Part shown: piece by piece, positions 7,826 to 16,110 of the stretch
Layout of the letters: every line of letters starts with the position of its first letter
How positions within the stretch are numbered: the stretch's first letter is position 1
Source of the DNA: Deltaproteobacteria bacterium
Lineage (GTDB): Bacteria > Desulfobacterota > Desulfovibrionia > Desulfovibrionales > Desulfovibrionaceae
Assembly (NCBI GenBank): GCA_009929215.1
Contig: SAAX01000021.1
Coordinates: forward strand, 1-38,854
Length of the DNA: 38,854 nucleotides
Reading direction: 5' to 3'
The notes under the pieces: model-generated
Seen by the model: the letters and a program-made list of their open reading frames with translations, nothing else
What the model was told of the DNA's origin: nothing
Databases searched by the model: none
Program-made: the position numbers and the translations under genes

Positions 7826-9052
7826 ATGACCAGCGTAAACAGCAATTTTCTCAAGCTGCAAAGCAACTATCTTTTTGCGGAAATAGCCCGAAAGGTCGCT
7901 TCCTTCAAGGAAGCAAACCCCGAAAAGCGCGTTATCAGCCTGGGTATCGGCGACGTTACCCGCCCGCTTGTGCCTGCTGTTGTGGCAGCCCTGCACAAGG
8001 CTGTGGACGACATGGGCGAAGCCTCCAGCTTCCACGGCTACGGCCCGGAACAGGGCTACGCCTTTTTGCGCGAAATTATCGCCCAGCACGACTACAAAGC
8101 GCGCGGCGTTGACCTGAGCCCCGACGAAGTGTTTGTGAGCGACGGTGCCAAGTCTGACGTGGGCAATTTTCAGGAACTGTTTGCCGCAGACAGCATTGTG
8201 GCCGTCACAGACCCGGTTTACCCCGTCTATGTGGACTCCAACGCCATGGCGGGCCGTTCTGGCGAATTTGTGGGCAATCAGTGGAACAAGCTTGTGTACC
8301 TGCCCTGCCTCAAGGAAAACGACTTTGTGCCGGACTTTCCCAAAACCCGGCCCGACATCATCTATCTGTGCTACCCTAACAACCCCACGGGCACGGTGCT
8401 TTCGCGCCAGGCCCTTCAGGGCTGGGTAGACTATGCCCGTCGCGAGGGCTGCGTCATTCTGTACGACTCTGCCTACGAGGCCTACATTACCGACAGCTCC
8501 ATTCCGCACAGCATTTATGAGCTCGAAGGTGCCATGGAAGTGGCCGTGGAATTCCGCAGCTTTTCCAAAACCGCGGGCTTCACCGGTCTGCGCTGCGCCT
8601 ACACGGTTGTGCCCAAGGCCCTGAAAATCAGCGACGGCAAGGGCGGCAAGATTGCCCTTAACGGCTTGTGGAACCGCCGCCAGTGCACCAAGTACAACGG
8701 CTGCCCCTACATTGTGCAGCGCGCCGCCGCCGCTACCTATAGCCCGGAAGGCCGGGAGCAGGTCATGGACGTGATTCGCGGCTACCAGCGCAATGCAGAA
8801 AACCTGCGTGCCGCCACCACCGCCATGGGCCTTTCTGTCTACGGCGGCGTCAACGCCCCCTATATCTGGGTGCGCGTGCCCGATGGCATGACCTCGTGGG
8901 GCTTCTTTGACCATGTGCTCAACAATACGGCACTGGTGTGCACGCCTGGCGCTGGCTTTGGCGCTTCTGGCGAGGGCTATGTGCGCCTTACGGCCTTTGG
9001 CTCGCCCGCAGATACCGAAGAAGCCATCAAGCGCCTTGCCTCGCTGAGCTAG
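7826..9052 (+). CDS. dapL: LL-diaminopimelate aminotransferase
   Basis: PLP-dependent class I/II aminotransferase of 408 residues that converts tetrahydrodipicolinate directly to LL-diaminopimelate using glutamate, bypassing the succinylase or acetylase routes. Family hallmarks are the opening [43 protein letters not shown] and the PLP lysine K248 in [14 protein letters not shown] lies five bases before the ATG at 7826; an in-frame GTG at 7823 is too close to it. The pairing with dapF and the enzyme type fit a delta-proteobacterial sulfate reducer. Two hairpin terminators follow. Confidence 0.96.
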   Translation: MTSVNSNFLKLQSNYLFAEIARKVASFKEANPEKRVISLGIGDVTRPLVPAVVAALHKAVDDMGEASSFHGYGPEQGYAFLREIIAQHDYKARGVDLSPDEVFVSDGAKSDVGNFQELFAADSIVAVTDPVYPVYVDSNAMAGRSGEFVGNQWNKLVYLPCLKENDFVPDFPKTRPDIIYLCYPNNPTGTVLSRQALQGWVDYARREGCVILYDSAYEAYITDSSIPHSIYELEGAMEVAVEFRSFSKTAGFTGLRCAYTVVPKALKISDGKGGKIALNGLWNRRQCTKYNGCPYIVQRAAAATYSPEGREQVMDVIRGYQRNAENLRAATTAMGLSVYGGVNAPYIWVRVPDGMTSWGFFDHVLNNTALVCTPGAGFGASGEGYVRLTAFGSPADTEEAIKRLASLS

Positions 9053-9087
9053 CTGCGCTTGGCCGTAAAAGGCTCATTCTGCCCTTG

Positions 9088-9112
9088 AGGCAGCAAGCAT
9101 ACGCTGCCTTTT
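9088..9112 (+). terminator. first terminator after dapL
   Basis: AGGCAGC (9088-9094) pairs with GCTGCCT (9103-9109), followed by a short T run. A third GGCAGC copy at 9113 could compete for pairing. Confidence 0.6.
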
Positions 9113-9132
9113 GGCAGCATACCTAAAAGCAC

Positions 9133-9188
9133 AAAAAGCCCGTTTCAGCGGGGGATGCACAAGCACCCCTGATGGAACGGGCTTTTTT
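9133..9188 (+). terminator. second, strong terminator after dapL
   Basis: A 12-base inverted repeat (9133-9144 with 9176-9187, AAAAAGCCCGTT) with an inner GGGG/CCCC stem ends in a T run. The A-rich left side means it may also stop minus-strand transcripts coming from tRNA-Pro. 9189-9331 holds nothing recognisable. Confidence 0.85.
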
Positions 9189-9331
9189 GCCGATAATAAC
9201 GGGCAAGAATTAAAAATTTTGCGTCTGCATCAGGCGGCAAAAGAACTGATGAAGCAGCGTACGCAGCGTGTACCGCACTGCGAGCTGCCCCAACATATGA
9301 ACAAAAGGCGCGTTAACCGTAGCATCAAAAC

Positions 9332-9367
9332 AAAAAAAGGGCTTACGGTGGTTACCGTAAACCCTTG
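9332..9367 (-). terminator. terminator of tRNA-Pro
   Basis: On the minus strand, AAGGGTTTACGGT pairs with ACCGTAAGCCCTT (one mismatch) and is followed by seven T residues, immediately after the tRNA 3' end. Confidence 0.85.
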
Positions 9368-9374
9368 ATTTTGC

Positions 9375-9452
9375 TGGTCGGGATGGCGCGATTTGAACGC
9401 GCGGCCTCAGCGTCCCGAACGCTGCGCTCTAGCCAAGCTGAGCCACATCCCG
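9375..9452 (-). tRNA. tRNA-Pro (anticodon CGG)
   Basis: The minus strand gives a full cloverleaf: acceptor CGGGATG pairing CATCCCG, discriminator A with encoded CCA, D arm GCTC...GAGC, anticodon stem CAGCG/CGCTG around the loop TTCGGGA (anticodon CGG), and T arm GCGCG-TTCAAAT-CGCGC. It has its own promoter upstream and a terminator downstream. Confidence 0.96.
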
Positions 9453-9463
9453 TTGAGAAAGGG

Positions 9464-9492
9464 AACATAAGCAAGACTGAGCACTTTGGCAA
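9464..9492 (-). promoter_or_regulatory. promoter of tRNA-Pro
   Basis: Minus-strand TTGCCA (9487-9492), 17 bases, then TATGTT (9464-9469), about 11 bases before the tRNA 5' end. Spacing and hexamers are close to sigma-70 consensus. Confidence 0.65.
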
Positions 9493-9504
9493 GTGATTTT
9501 TTAT

Positions 9505-9533
9505 TTGTAAAAAAATAATGCCTGACGTAGCAT
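9505..9533 (+). promoter_or_regulatory. possible promoter of the che operon
   Basis: TTGTAA (9505-9510), 17 bases, then TAGCAT (9528-9533) lie about 45 bases before cheB. Each hexamer matches consensus at only four positions. No sigma-28 flagellar-type promoter was seen here. Confidence 0.35.
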
Positions 9534-9576
9534 ACAAAAACTAGAGAGAGAATTTTTTTTGGAGTGAGCCTACCCT

Positions 9577-10641
9577 ATGATTAGTGTCCTTGTGGTTGAT
9601 GATTCAACCTTTATGCGTAACACCATTACCGCGCTCTTGGAGCAAGATTCTGACATTAAAATTGTGGGCACTGCCCGCAATGGTCAAGAGGCCCTACAAA
9701 AGGCAGAAGAACTGGATCCCGACGTCATGACACTTGACGTTGACCTGCCCAGGCTTGATGGCCTTGGAGTTTTGCAACAGCTTATGAAAAAAACACCGCT
9801 TCCGGTGCTTATGGTCAGCTCGCTCACCCAGAGTGGCGCAGAAAGCACACTGAAGGCGCTAGAATACGGAGCTCTTGATTTTATACCCAAAAACATGAGC
9901 ACCGACCGAGATACTTTTGCGGCAGAGCTGCAAAAAAAAGTGCGGGCGATTGCACGGCGCAAAACCATAATAAAACTCAAATACAGGCGTATAAACCAGA
10001 TTCAGGTTCCGGTTCCGCGTCCGCAGCCCTCTCAGCCAGTCGACTATGTTCAAACGCCCTGCCCCGGGCCAAGAGATTTGGTGGTTATTGGCGTTTCTAC
10101 TGGCGGGCCGCCGGTTGTACAAAAGATTCTGTCGGCGCTGCCTGTGGATTTTCCAGCCTGCATTCTTATTGCGCAGCACATGCCGGCGGCTTTTACCAAT
10201 CCCTTTGCCAAACGACTGGACAGTGTGTGCAAAATCGGTGTCACCGAAGCCAGTGATGGCGACAAGTTTAAAACAGGCCACGCCTACGTTTGCCCTGGGG
10301 GCAAGCACATTGGCATACGCATGCGCGGCCCCCTGCCAGAGATATTTGTGGCAGAAGAACCCCGCGATGCGCTTTACAAGCCTTCTGCAAACGTACTTTT
10401 TGAAACTGCGGGCAAGGCCATGGCAAGGCGTACCCTGGGTGTAATTCTTACAGGCATGGGCTCTGACGGATGCGAAGGCTCCAAGGTGCTGCGCGAAAAA
10501 GGCGGCTGCCTTATCGCGCAAAACGAGGCCTCGTGTGTGGTATACGGCATGCCCAAGGCAATTGTAGATAACAAGCTTGCCAATCTCATACTTGATGTGG
10601 ACGATATTGCTAACGCTATCATCACAACGGTCAGAGGCTGA
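9577..10641 (+). CDS. cheB: chemotaxis protein-glutamate methylesterase CheB
   Basis: Receptor-modifying enzyme of chemotactic adaptation: it removes methyl groups from, and deamidates, glutamyl/glutaminyl residues of chemoreceptors. The 354-residue protein has an N-terminal receiver domain with D8/D9, phospho-acceptor D54 (MTLDV) and K104-type lysine, a linker rich in Pro and Gln (about 140-160), and a C-terminal esterase domain. That domain carries the catalytic triad S174 (GVSTGG), H201 (AQHMP) and D297 (GMGSDG). GGAGTGA precedes the start. It heads a seven-gene che operon; phosphorylation by the CheA at the far end of the operon should activate it. Confidence 0.95.
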   Translation: MISVLVVDDSTFMRNTITALLEQDSDIKIVGTARNGQEALQKAEELDPDVMTLDVDLPRLDGLGVLQQLMKKTPLPVLMVSSLTQSGAESTLKALEYGALDFIPKNMSTDRDTFAAELQKKVRAIARRKTIIKLKYRRINQIQVPVPRPQPSQPVDYVQTPCPGPRDLVVIGVSTGGPPVVQKILSALPVDFPACILIAQHMPAAFTNPFAKRLDSVCKIGVTEASDGDKFKTGHAYVCPGGKHIGIRMRGPLPEIFVAEEPRDALYKPSANVLFETAGKAMARRTLGVILTGMGSDGCEGSKVLREKGGCLIAQNEASCVVYGMPKAIVDNKLANLILDVDDIANAIITTVRG

Positions 10642-10664
10642 CCCCACCGTAGCAGGACATGACT

Positions 10665-12596
10665 ATGAACATGGAAAATCCCCAGCACAAAGCAATTCTT
10701 GAAGCCTTGCAATCTGGCGCAAATGACGCGATCCGCGACGCGGCATTCAGCGCGGGCGACCAGGGCATGCAAGATGCCGTTCCCATGCTCTGCGAACACA
10801 TCAAAAGCCCCAGCGTGGGCGTGCAGGAAGCAGCAGAATACGCCCTGCGCAAAATTCGCGGCCCACAGGTCGTTATTGCCCTGCTTCCCCTGCTGCGCAG
10901 CGACGAGGCCCCCGTGCGCAACGTGGCCATGGATATTCTGCGCGAAATCGGCTCTGACAGCATGGAGAGCATCCAGCCCTACATGCAGAGTGAAGATGTT
11001 GACCTGCGTATCTTCATAACCGACATTCTTGGCTACTGCCGCACGCACCAGTCCTGTCAGATGCTGTGCCGCGCCCTGCTCAAAGACCCGGAAGTAAACG
11101 TGCGCTACCAGGCAGCCGTTAGCCTTGGCACGCTGGCCTTTCCAGAAGCCGTCAACTCGCTGTGTCAGGCCATGCACGATGAGGAATGGGTGCAGTTTGC
11201 CGTGGTTGATGCCCTGGCAAAAATTAAGGATTATTCTGCGGTAAGCGCCCTGGTTAAGCTGCTCAATCAGGCTTCGTCACTGGTCAGCTCGGCTATTGTG
11301 GACGCCTTGGGCGACATGGGCGATGTAAAATCCATCCCCCTGCTTTTCAGCTCGCTCGAAAATGTGCGCGAGGCTCTGCGCCACAAAATCGTCAGAGCCA
11401 TTGTGCTGATCCTGGGCGGCAAGGGGCTCTCGCTGCTTGCGGCCAAATCGCAGGAGCGCATGCGCACCTATATGCTCGACACCCTCTCTGACAATGACGA
11501 AGATATTTTGATGGCATCGCTTCAAGGTCTGAGCGCCATTGGCACCGAGGAATGCAGCGGCCCCATCATTGATATGACCGCCGCACTGGACAAGGACAGG
11601 CAGGACGAACTGTATGAGGCGGCAATCAAGGCCATTGCGGCCATCGGCTACAACGACGCCGTACGCGCAGCCCTGACAAGTCAAGACGAAACCCGCATCT
11701 TGCTGGCAATGGAAGCCTGCCACCTCATGGCCGACCGCCGCTGCGTGCCCGATCTCAAGCAACTTTTCTGGAACGTCACCCCAGAGCTGCAACGCTTGGC
11801 GGCTGCCGAGCTGGCCATGCTTGGCGATTGCGACGATTCCTCCTTCTTCGTCACCATCATGAACGATTCCGAAGATGCCGAAGTGCTCAAGAGCGCCCTG
11901 GTATTTTTTGGCAATCACCCCACCTGCCCCGATGTGGAAGACCTCGTCTTTGCCCAGATCGACCATAAATATGTGGACGTTAAGGAAATGGCGCTTGAGG
12001 CCTGCATCAACCTGCACAGCCCGAAGCTCAACGAGCTGTTCAAAGAACGCGCCAAAGGCCAGGACCCCTTGCAGCGCATGATGGCCGTGTATGCCCTTGG
12101 GCGCTACAGCATTGCCGAAAATCTGGCAGAAATTACCGCTGCGCTTGACGACGAATCGCCACGAACCCGCCAGGTTGCGGTTGAGGCATTTTTGAATCTT
12201 GGTGAACAGGCAGAAGAATGCCTGCCGCTGCTCTTGCCCCATCTGGCAGACGAAGACAAGGACGTGCGCCTTGCCGTTGTTGACCTGCTGGGACAAATAG
12301 GCTCGCCGACAGTGTTGCCATACATTCTCAATGCGCTTAACGATGAGAATGAATGGGTTCGCATACGCGCCATTGACGCCTTGGGCTTGCACAGGGTTGC
12401 AGATGCCGTACCAGTGCTTGCACAGATGCTCGAAAACGCAAGCCCCATGGTTGCCCTTAAGATTGTAGAGGCCCTTGGCAAAATCGGTGGCAATGTGGCC
12501 TTTAGTGTGCTGCTCGGCATGATGAATCATGAAGACTCAGAAATTCAGCATGCGGCGGAAGAAGCCTTGGCAATGATCCAGGCCGAACAGGAGTAG
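10665..12596 (+). CDS. HEAT-repeat protein of the chemotaxis operon
   Basis: A 643-residue protein built almost wholly of HEAT or PBS-lyase-type helical repeats of about 30 residues, recognisable by recurring segments such as VQEAAEYALRKI, VRNVAMDILREIG, VRYQAAVSLGTL and VRIRAIDALGLH. No enzymatic motif, signal peptide or membrane segment is visible, so it is probably a cytoplasmic scaffold or binding protein. The second ATG (10665) has AGGA seven bases upstream and is preferred over 10659. It lies 23 bases after cheB and two bases before cheR, so it is translated with the chemotaxis proteins. I cannot name a partner; the context suggests organisation of the array or of CheR/CheB. Repeats of this kind bind proteins in general. 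Confidence 0.85.
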   Translation: MNMENPQHKAILEALQSGANDAIRDAAFSAGDQGMQDAVPMLCEHIKSPSVGVQEAAEYALRKIRGPQVVIALLPLLRSDEAPVRNVAMDILREIGSDSMESIQPYMQSEDVDLRIFITDILGYCRTHQSCQMLCRALLKDPEVNVRYQAAVSLGTLAFPEAVNSLCQAMHDEEWVQFAVVDALAKIKDYSAVSALVKLLNQASSLVSSAIVDALGDMGDVKSIPLLFSSLENVREALRHKIVRAIVLILGGKGLSLLAAKSQERMRTYMLDTLSDNDEDILMASLQGLSAIGTEECSGPIIDMTAALDKDRQDELYEAAIKAIAAIGYNDAVRAALTSQDETRILLAMEACHLMADRRCVPDLKQLFWNVTPELQRLAAAELAMLGDCDDSSFFVTIMNDSEDAEVLKSALVFFGNHPTCPDVEDLVFAQIDHKYVDVKEMALEACINLHSPKLNELFKERAKGQDPLQRMMAVYALGRYSIAENLAEITAALDDESPRTRQVAVEAFLNLGEQAEECLPLLLPHLADEDKDVRLAVVDLLGQIGSPTVLPYILNALNDENEWVRIRAIDALGLHRVADAVPVLAQMLENASPMVALKIVEALGKIGGNVAFSVLLGMMNHEDSEIQHAAEEALAMIQAEQE

Positions 12597-12598
12597 GT

Positions 12599-14071
12599 AT
12601 GTCTCAGCCCCCTACATTATTTCCCAAAAGCCCGCTCGGCTCAGGCAAAAATAGTGGCACCGCGTCGACCGGCAGCGCCACGCCTGCAACACCGGCAGAT
12701 CAGCGGCCAAAGCTCGGCACACCGACAACACCAGGCACTGCACCAGTACCCCCAAGGCTCGGCAGTCCGGCAACTCCTGGCACTGCGCCAGCTGTACCCC
12801 CACGGCCTGCTACTCCTGCCCCAGCTTCTCCGTTTAAATCTGCTGCCCCGCCTCTTGGCACACCGGCCCAACCGGCAGGAGCCGCCCCGGCAAGCTCTGC
12901 TTTCAGGCCCACTACCCCCACGGGCACAGGCTTTGGCGGCGCTGGGCTTGGCGGCACGCCAGCAGGTGCGGCACGGCCACCGCTCGGCCAATCGGGGCTT
13001 GGTCAAACTGGTTTGGGGCAATCGGGCCTTGGCACCCCCAGACCGCCCCTGGGTTCTACCCTGCCCCCGCGCACGGGCTGCCCCATTCCGCCAGCGGGCG
13101 GCATTGCAGCACCCCGCCCCTCGACGCAGCCCGCCACAAGCGCCCTGCGCCCGCCGCTTACGCCCGCTGCGGCTTTTCGTTCCCCAACGCAAGCCACAGA
13201 CCCCGCGCGCGCTGCATCGCCTTTTCGCAAAGATTTGCAGATTTCTGACGAAGAATTTTTGCAACTGCGCGACTTTATCTACCAGCAGTGCGGCATTTTT
13301 ATTGCTGAAAACAGAAAGTACCTTATTGAAAACCGGCTTTCCAACCGCATTAAGGAACTGAACCTTAAAAGCTACAACGATTATTACAATTTTCTTCGCT
13401 TTGATGGCAGCCGCCGCACAGAGCTCAACAAGCTTTTTGAGGTTGTAACCACCAACGAAACAAGCTTTTTCCGTAACCCGCCGCAGCTAGAGGTATTTCA
13501 AAAAAGTGTGCTGCCCGACATTCTCGACCAGTGCCGCAAGGCTGGCCGCAAAAAGCTGCGCATCTGGTCTGCGGGCTGTTCCACGGGTGAAGAACCGTAC
13601 ACCCTGGCCATTATTCTGCACGAGGTTCTCAAGAGCGAAATTTCCAGCTGGGATATAAAAATAACGGCCAACGACCTTTCCGAGGCTGTATTGGCGGCAG
13701 CGCGCCGTGGCGTGTACAACGACTATGCCCTGCGCACCACACCCAAGGAAATTGCCGACGCCTACTTTATCAAGGAAGACACCCAGTACAAGATCAAGCC
13801 AGAGCTGAAATCACTCATCTCTTTTGGTCAGATCAATCTTAACGACAGGGAACAGCTCAGGCGTGTTGAAAAATCGCAGATCGTCTTTTGCCGCAATGTT
13901 ATCATCTACTTTGATGACGAAATGAAGCGCAAGGTTATCAACGCCTTTTACGACAACCTTGAGATAAACGGCGCACTGCTCATTGGGCATTCTGAATCGC
14001 TGCACAATATCAGCCGCGCATTCCAGCTTGAGCACCACAAGGGCACCATTGTTTACAGAAAAATGAGCTGA
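12599..14071 (+). CDS. cheR: chemotaxis methyltransferase CheR with long disordered N-terminus
   Basis: S-adenosylmethionine-dependent methyltransferase that methylates chemoreceptor glutamates, opposing CheB. The catalytic part begins near residue 217 (ISDEEFLQLRDFIYQQCGI), with TTNETSFFRNP and the SAM-binding WSAGCSTGEEPYTL (323-336), and ends with FCRNVIIYF and GHSES. The first 210 residues or so are unlike classical CheR: they are rich in Pro, Ala, Gly and Thr, almost without charge, and include tandem LGQSG/LGQTG units near residues 129-147. AGGAG precedes the ATG. Total length, 490, compares with about 280 for classical CheR, the difference being this tail. Its function is unknown; it may tether the enzyme or set its reach. 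Confidence 0.93.
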   Translation: MSQPPTLFPKSPLGSGKNSGTASTGSATPATPADQRPKLGTPTTPGTAPVPPRLGSPATPGTAPAVPPRPATPAPASPFKSAAPPLGTPAQPAGAAPASSAFRPTTPTGTGFGGAGLGGTPAGAARPPLGQSGLGQTGLGQSGLGTPRPPLGSTLPPRTGCPIPPAGGIAAPRPSTQPATSALRPPLTPAAAFRSPTQATDPARAASPFRKDLQISDEEFLQLRDFIYQQCGIFIAENRKYLIENRLSNRIKELNLKSYNDYYNFLRFDGSRRTELNKLFEVVTTNETSFFRNPPQLEVFQKSVLPDILDQCRKAGRKKLRIWSAGCSTGEEPYTLAIILHEVLKSEISSWDIKITANDLSEAVLAAARRGVYNDYALRTTPKEIADAYFIKEDTQYKIKPELKSLISFGQINLNDREQLRRVEKSQIVFCRNVIIYFDDEMKRKVINAFYDNLEINGALLIGHSESLHNISRAFQLEHHKGTIVYRKMS

Positions 14072-14081
14072 TGCATAACAC

Positions 14082-14858
14082 ATGGGCGCTAAAGTACTGG
14101 CCATTGCCAATCAAAAAGGGGGCGTAGGCAAAACTACCACTTCCATTACGCTGAGCAGCGCTCTGGCGCGTATGGGCAAAAAGATACTTGTGCTTGATCT
14201 GGATCCTCATGCCTGTGCTACGTTGCATGCGCGTATTTATCCCGAGGGCATTACTTGCAGTTTGCATGATCTTTTTCTTGCCCAGGAGGAAGCATGGCCA
14301 GCCATATGGCCCGAACTGATACATCCGGCGGCCCTGCCGGGTGTGGATGTGGCCCCTGGCAGCATACGCCTGTCGGAACTTGAAGTGGATTTTCGCGAGC
14401 GGCAGGCCAAGGGCAGTGTGCTGTTGCGCAGCATTGCGCATGTTCGCGACAAGTATGACTATATAATTCTGGATTGCCCCCCGCATGTGGGCATACTGCT
14501 GGTCAACGCCCTGGTGGCTTCAGACCTGCTGATAATACCGATCCAGACAGATTTTCTTGCCTTGCACGGGCTCAAGCTGCTGTTTGATACGTTGCACACG
14601 TTGAACAAGGCGCTGGGCAGGGCCGTTCGCTATCGGGCGGTTCCAACCATGTATGACAAAAGGGCAAAGGCGTGCACACGGGTTCTGGAACTGATGCAAC
14701 GCAAAATGGGGCAGTCCATGTTTTCAACCGTTATTGGCGTAGACACGCATTTTCGCGAGGCCAGCGCCCAGGGTTGCACCATTTATGATATTGATGCCCG
14801 CTCACGTGGGGCCACTGGTTATGATTCGCTTGCCCAGGAAGTGCTAAAGCTATGGTAA
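14082..14858 (+). CDS. ParA/MinD-type ATPase of the chemotaxis operon
   Basis: A 258-residue deviant-Walker P-loop ATPase: KGGVGKTT (12-19) with the signature lysine K12, a switch region LDLDPHA and Walker B-like YDYIILDCPPH. In this family ATP-driven dimers bind DNA or a surface and position cargo. ParA-like proteins encoded in chemotaxis operons (ParC type) place polar or cytoplasmic arrays so that daughters inherit them. No parB gene or parS-like repeats accompany it here, which argues against plasmid or chromosome partition. The stop overlaps the start of the next cheW-like gene by seven bases, indicating coupled translation. The positioning role is inferred from family and location. Confidence 0.9.
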   Translation: MGAKVLAIANQKGGVGKTTTSITLSSALARMGKKILVLDLDPHACATLHARIYPEGITCSLHDLFLAQEEAWPAIWPELIHPAALPGVDVAPGSIRLSELEVDFRERQAKGSVLLRSIAHVRDKYDYIILDCPPHVGILLVNALVASDLLIIPIQTDFLALHGLKLLFDTLHTLNKALGRAVRYRAVPTMYDKRAKACTRVLELMQRKMGQSMFSTVIGVDTHFREASAQGCTIYDIDARSRGATGYDSLAQEVLKLW

Positions 14859-15559
14859 AAACGCCCGAAGAATACTTTGCAGACCAGTGCCTTGCAGTAC
14901 CGCAGGCTGCCGATGCAACACTGAGCGCGGCAGAACAGGCATTTGTGCAAAAATATCTTGGCAGTGATGCGCTACAGAATATGCCTGTGCAAGAGCCAGA
15001 GCAGGTTCTAGCGGGTGCTGCGGGTGCTGCAAGCGTGGCCCCAGAGCTTGATGATGCCCACCCGGCTGCGCACAAGGCATCAGGAACCAGCGCCCCCTCG
15101 TTGCGCACCAGGCTCGCTACGCTGGAACAGGTTCAGATGGTTTCGTTTTACATTCGAGAGCAGATTTTTTTGCTGCCAGTGTCAGTAATTGTTGAGGTGC
15201 TGCGCCACATGCCCCTAACCCGGCTGCCCATGGCACCGCCCTTCATTGCAGGCGTGGTCAACTTGCGCGGCAAGGTTACACCCCTGCTGCACCTGGATGC
15301 CCTGCTTACCACCGACCAGACTATGCGCTACAGCGAAAAAAGTTTTATCATTGTTTGCGGAACTGACGACATGCAGTTGGGCCTTATAATCGACAAGGTG
15401 CACACCATGTACATGGTTTCAAAAGACAGCATAAGCTGGAACATCGAGGCGCAACTGGGCGAAGGGGCCGACTTTTTGTGCGGCCTGGCCAACATCGGCG
15501 AGCGCCTGCACGGCATAATTGACCCGGAACTGATAGTAGAAAAGCTTATTGAAGTCTGA
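14852..15559 (+). CDS. CheW-like coupling protein with N-terminal extension
   Basis: A 235-residue protein whose C-terminal half (about 93-235) is a CheW domain: VSFYIREQIFLLPVSVIVEVL, LPMAPPFIAGVVNLRGKVTPL and the final strand VDKVHTMY-type segment (here IIDKVHTMY). CheW links CheA to receptors. The first 90 residues are acidic and Ala/Pro-rich without a known fold. Such an extension could dock the neighbouring ParA-like ATPase, as the seven-base overlap of the two genes suggests close co-expression; that is inference. A gap of 113 bases follows before cheY and contains a GTTGGC/GCCAAC inverted repeat but no T run. Confidence 0.88.
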   Translation: MVKTPEEYFADQCLAVPQAADATLSAAEQAFVQKYLGSDALQNMPVQEPEQVLAGAAGAASVAPELDDAHPAAHKASGTSAPSLRTRLATLEQVQMVSFYIREQIFLLPVSVIVEVLRHMPLTRLPMAPPFIAGVVNLRGKVTPLLHLDALLTTDQTMRYSEKSFIIVCGTDDMQLGLIIDKVHTMYMVSKDSISWNIEAQLGEGADFLCGLANIGERLHGIIDPELIVEKLIEV

Positions 15560-15672
15560 ACCACCGCGCAGTTGGCGCGTTTACATATTCGACTTGCCAA
15601 CAATCTGAATAATCTCTAGAGTTCTATGAATTTTTATACGGCAGCCAACATCAGACGGACAGGATCACACCC

Positions 15673-16041
15673 ATGAAAAAACATATTATGGTCGTAGACG
15701 ACTCAAAAACGATCCGTAACCTGGTGGCCTTTGTTCTGAAAGGCGAAGGTTTCAAGGTCAGCACTGCCGAGGACGGCCTGGACGCCATTGAAAAGCTCTA
15801 CAGCCTAGAGCCCGTAGATCTTATTGTTTCTGACGTAAACATGCCGCGCATGGACGGCTTTACGTTTATCAGAACAATTCGCGCTCAGGATGCCTATAAG
15901 GACATTCCCATCATCGTGCTTTCCACAGAAGGTCAGGAAAAGGACATTCAGACAGGCATGAGCCTTGGCGCCAACCTTTATATGGTTAAGCCGGCCCAAC
16001 CTGAAAAAATGGTTCGTAATATAAAGATGCTTCTGGGCTAG
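15673..16041 (+). CDS. cheY: single-domain response regulator CheY
   Basis: A 122-residue stand-alone receiver domain, expected to carry the signal from CheA to the flagellar switch or another output. The acidic pair D9/D10, phospho-acceptor D54 (VSDVNMP), T/S switch residue near S84 and K106 (MVKPAQ) are all present. AGGA lies about eight bases before the ATG. It is followed after 69 bases by cheA, its likely kinase. With no output domain in the gene, the target cannot be read from this window; no fliM, cheX, cheC or cheZ gene is present here. Confidence 0.93.
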   Translation: MKKHIMVVDDSKTIRNLVAFVLKGEGFKVSTAEDGLDAIEKLYSLEPVDLIVSDVNMPRMDGFTFIRTIRAQDAYKDIPIIVLSTEGQEKDIQTGMSLGANLYMVKPAQPEKMVRNIKMLLG

Positions 16042-16110
16042 CCGATAAGAAAGACAGTATATGTCCAATTCGGGCAATAGTGTGCTTTCAGCCATATAAA
16101 GGTATAGGTT

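Noticed and set aside
9111-9368. Small frame between dapL and tRNA-Pro
   Set aside because: Runs through two terminator hairpins and has no ribosome site.
12654-13361. 235-residue alternative frame within the cheR N-terminal region
   Set aside because: The low-complexity C/G-rich segment is open in several frames; only the frame continuing into the CheR domain is supported.
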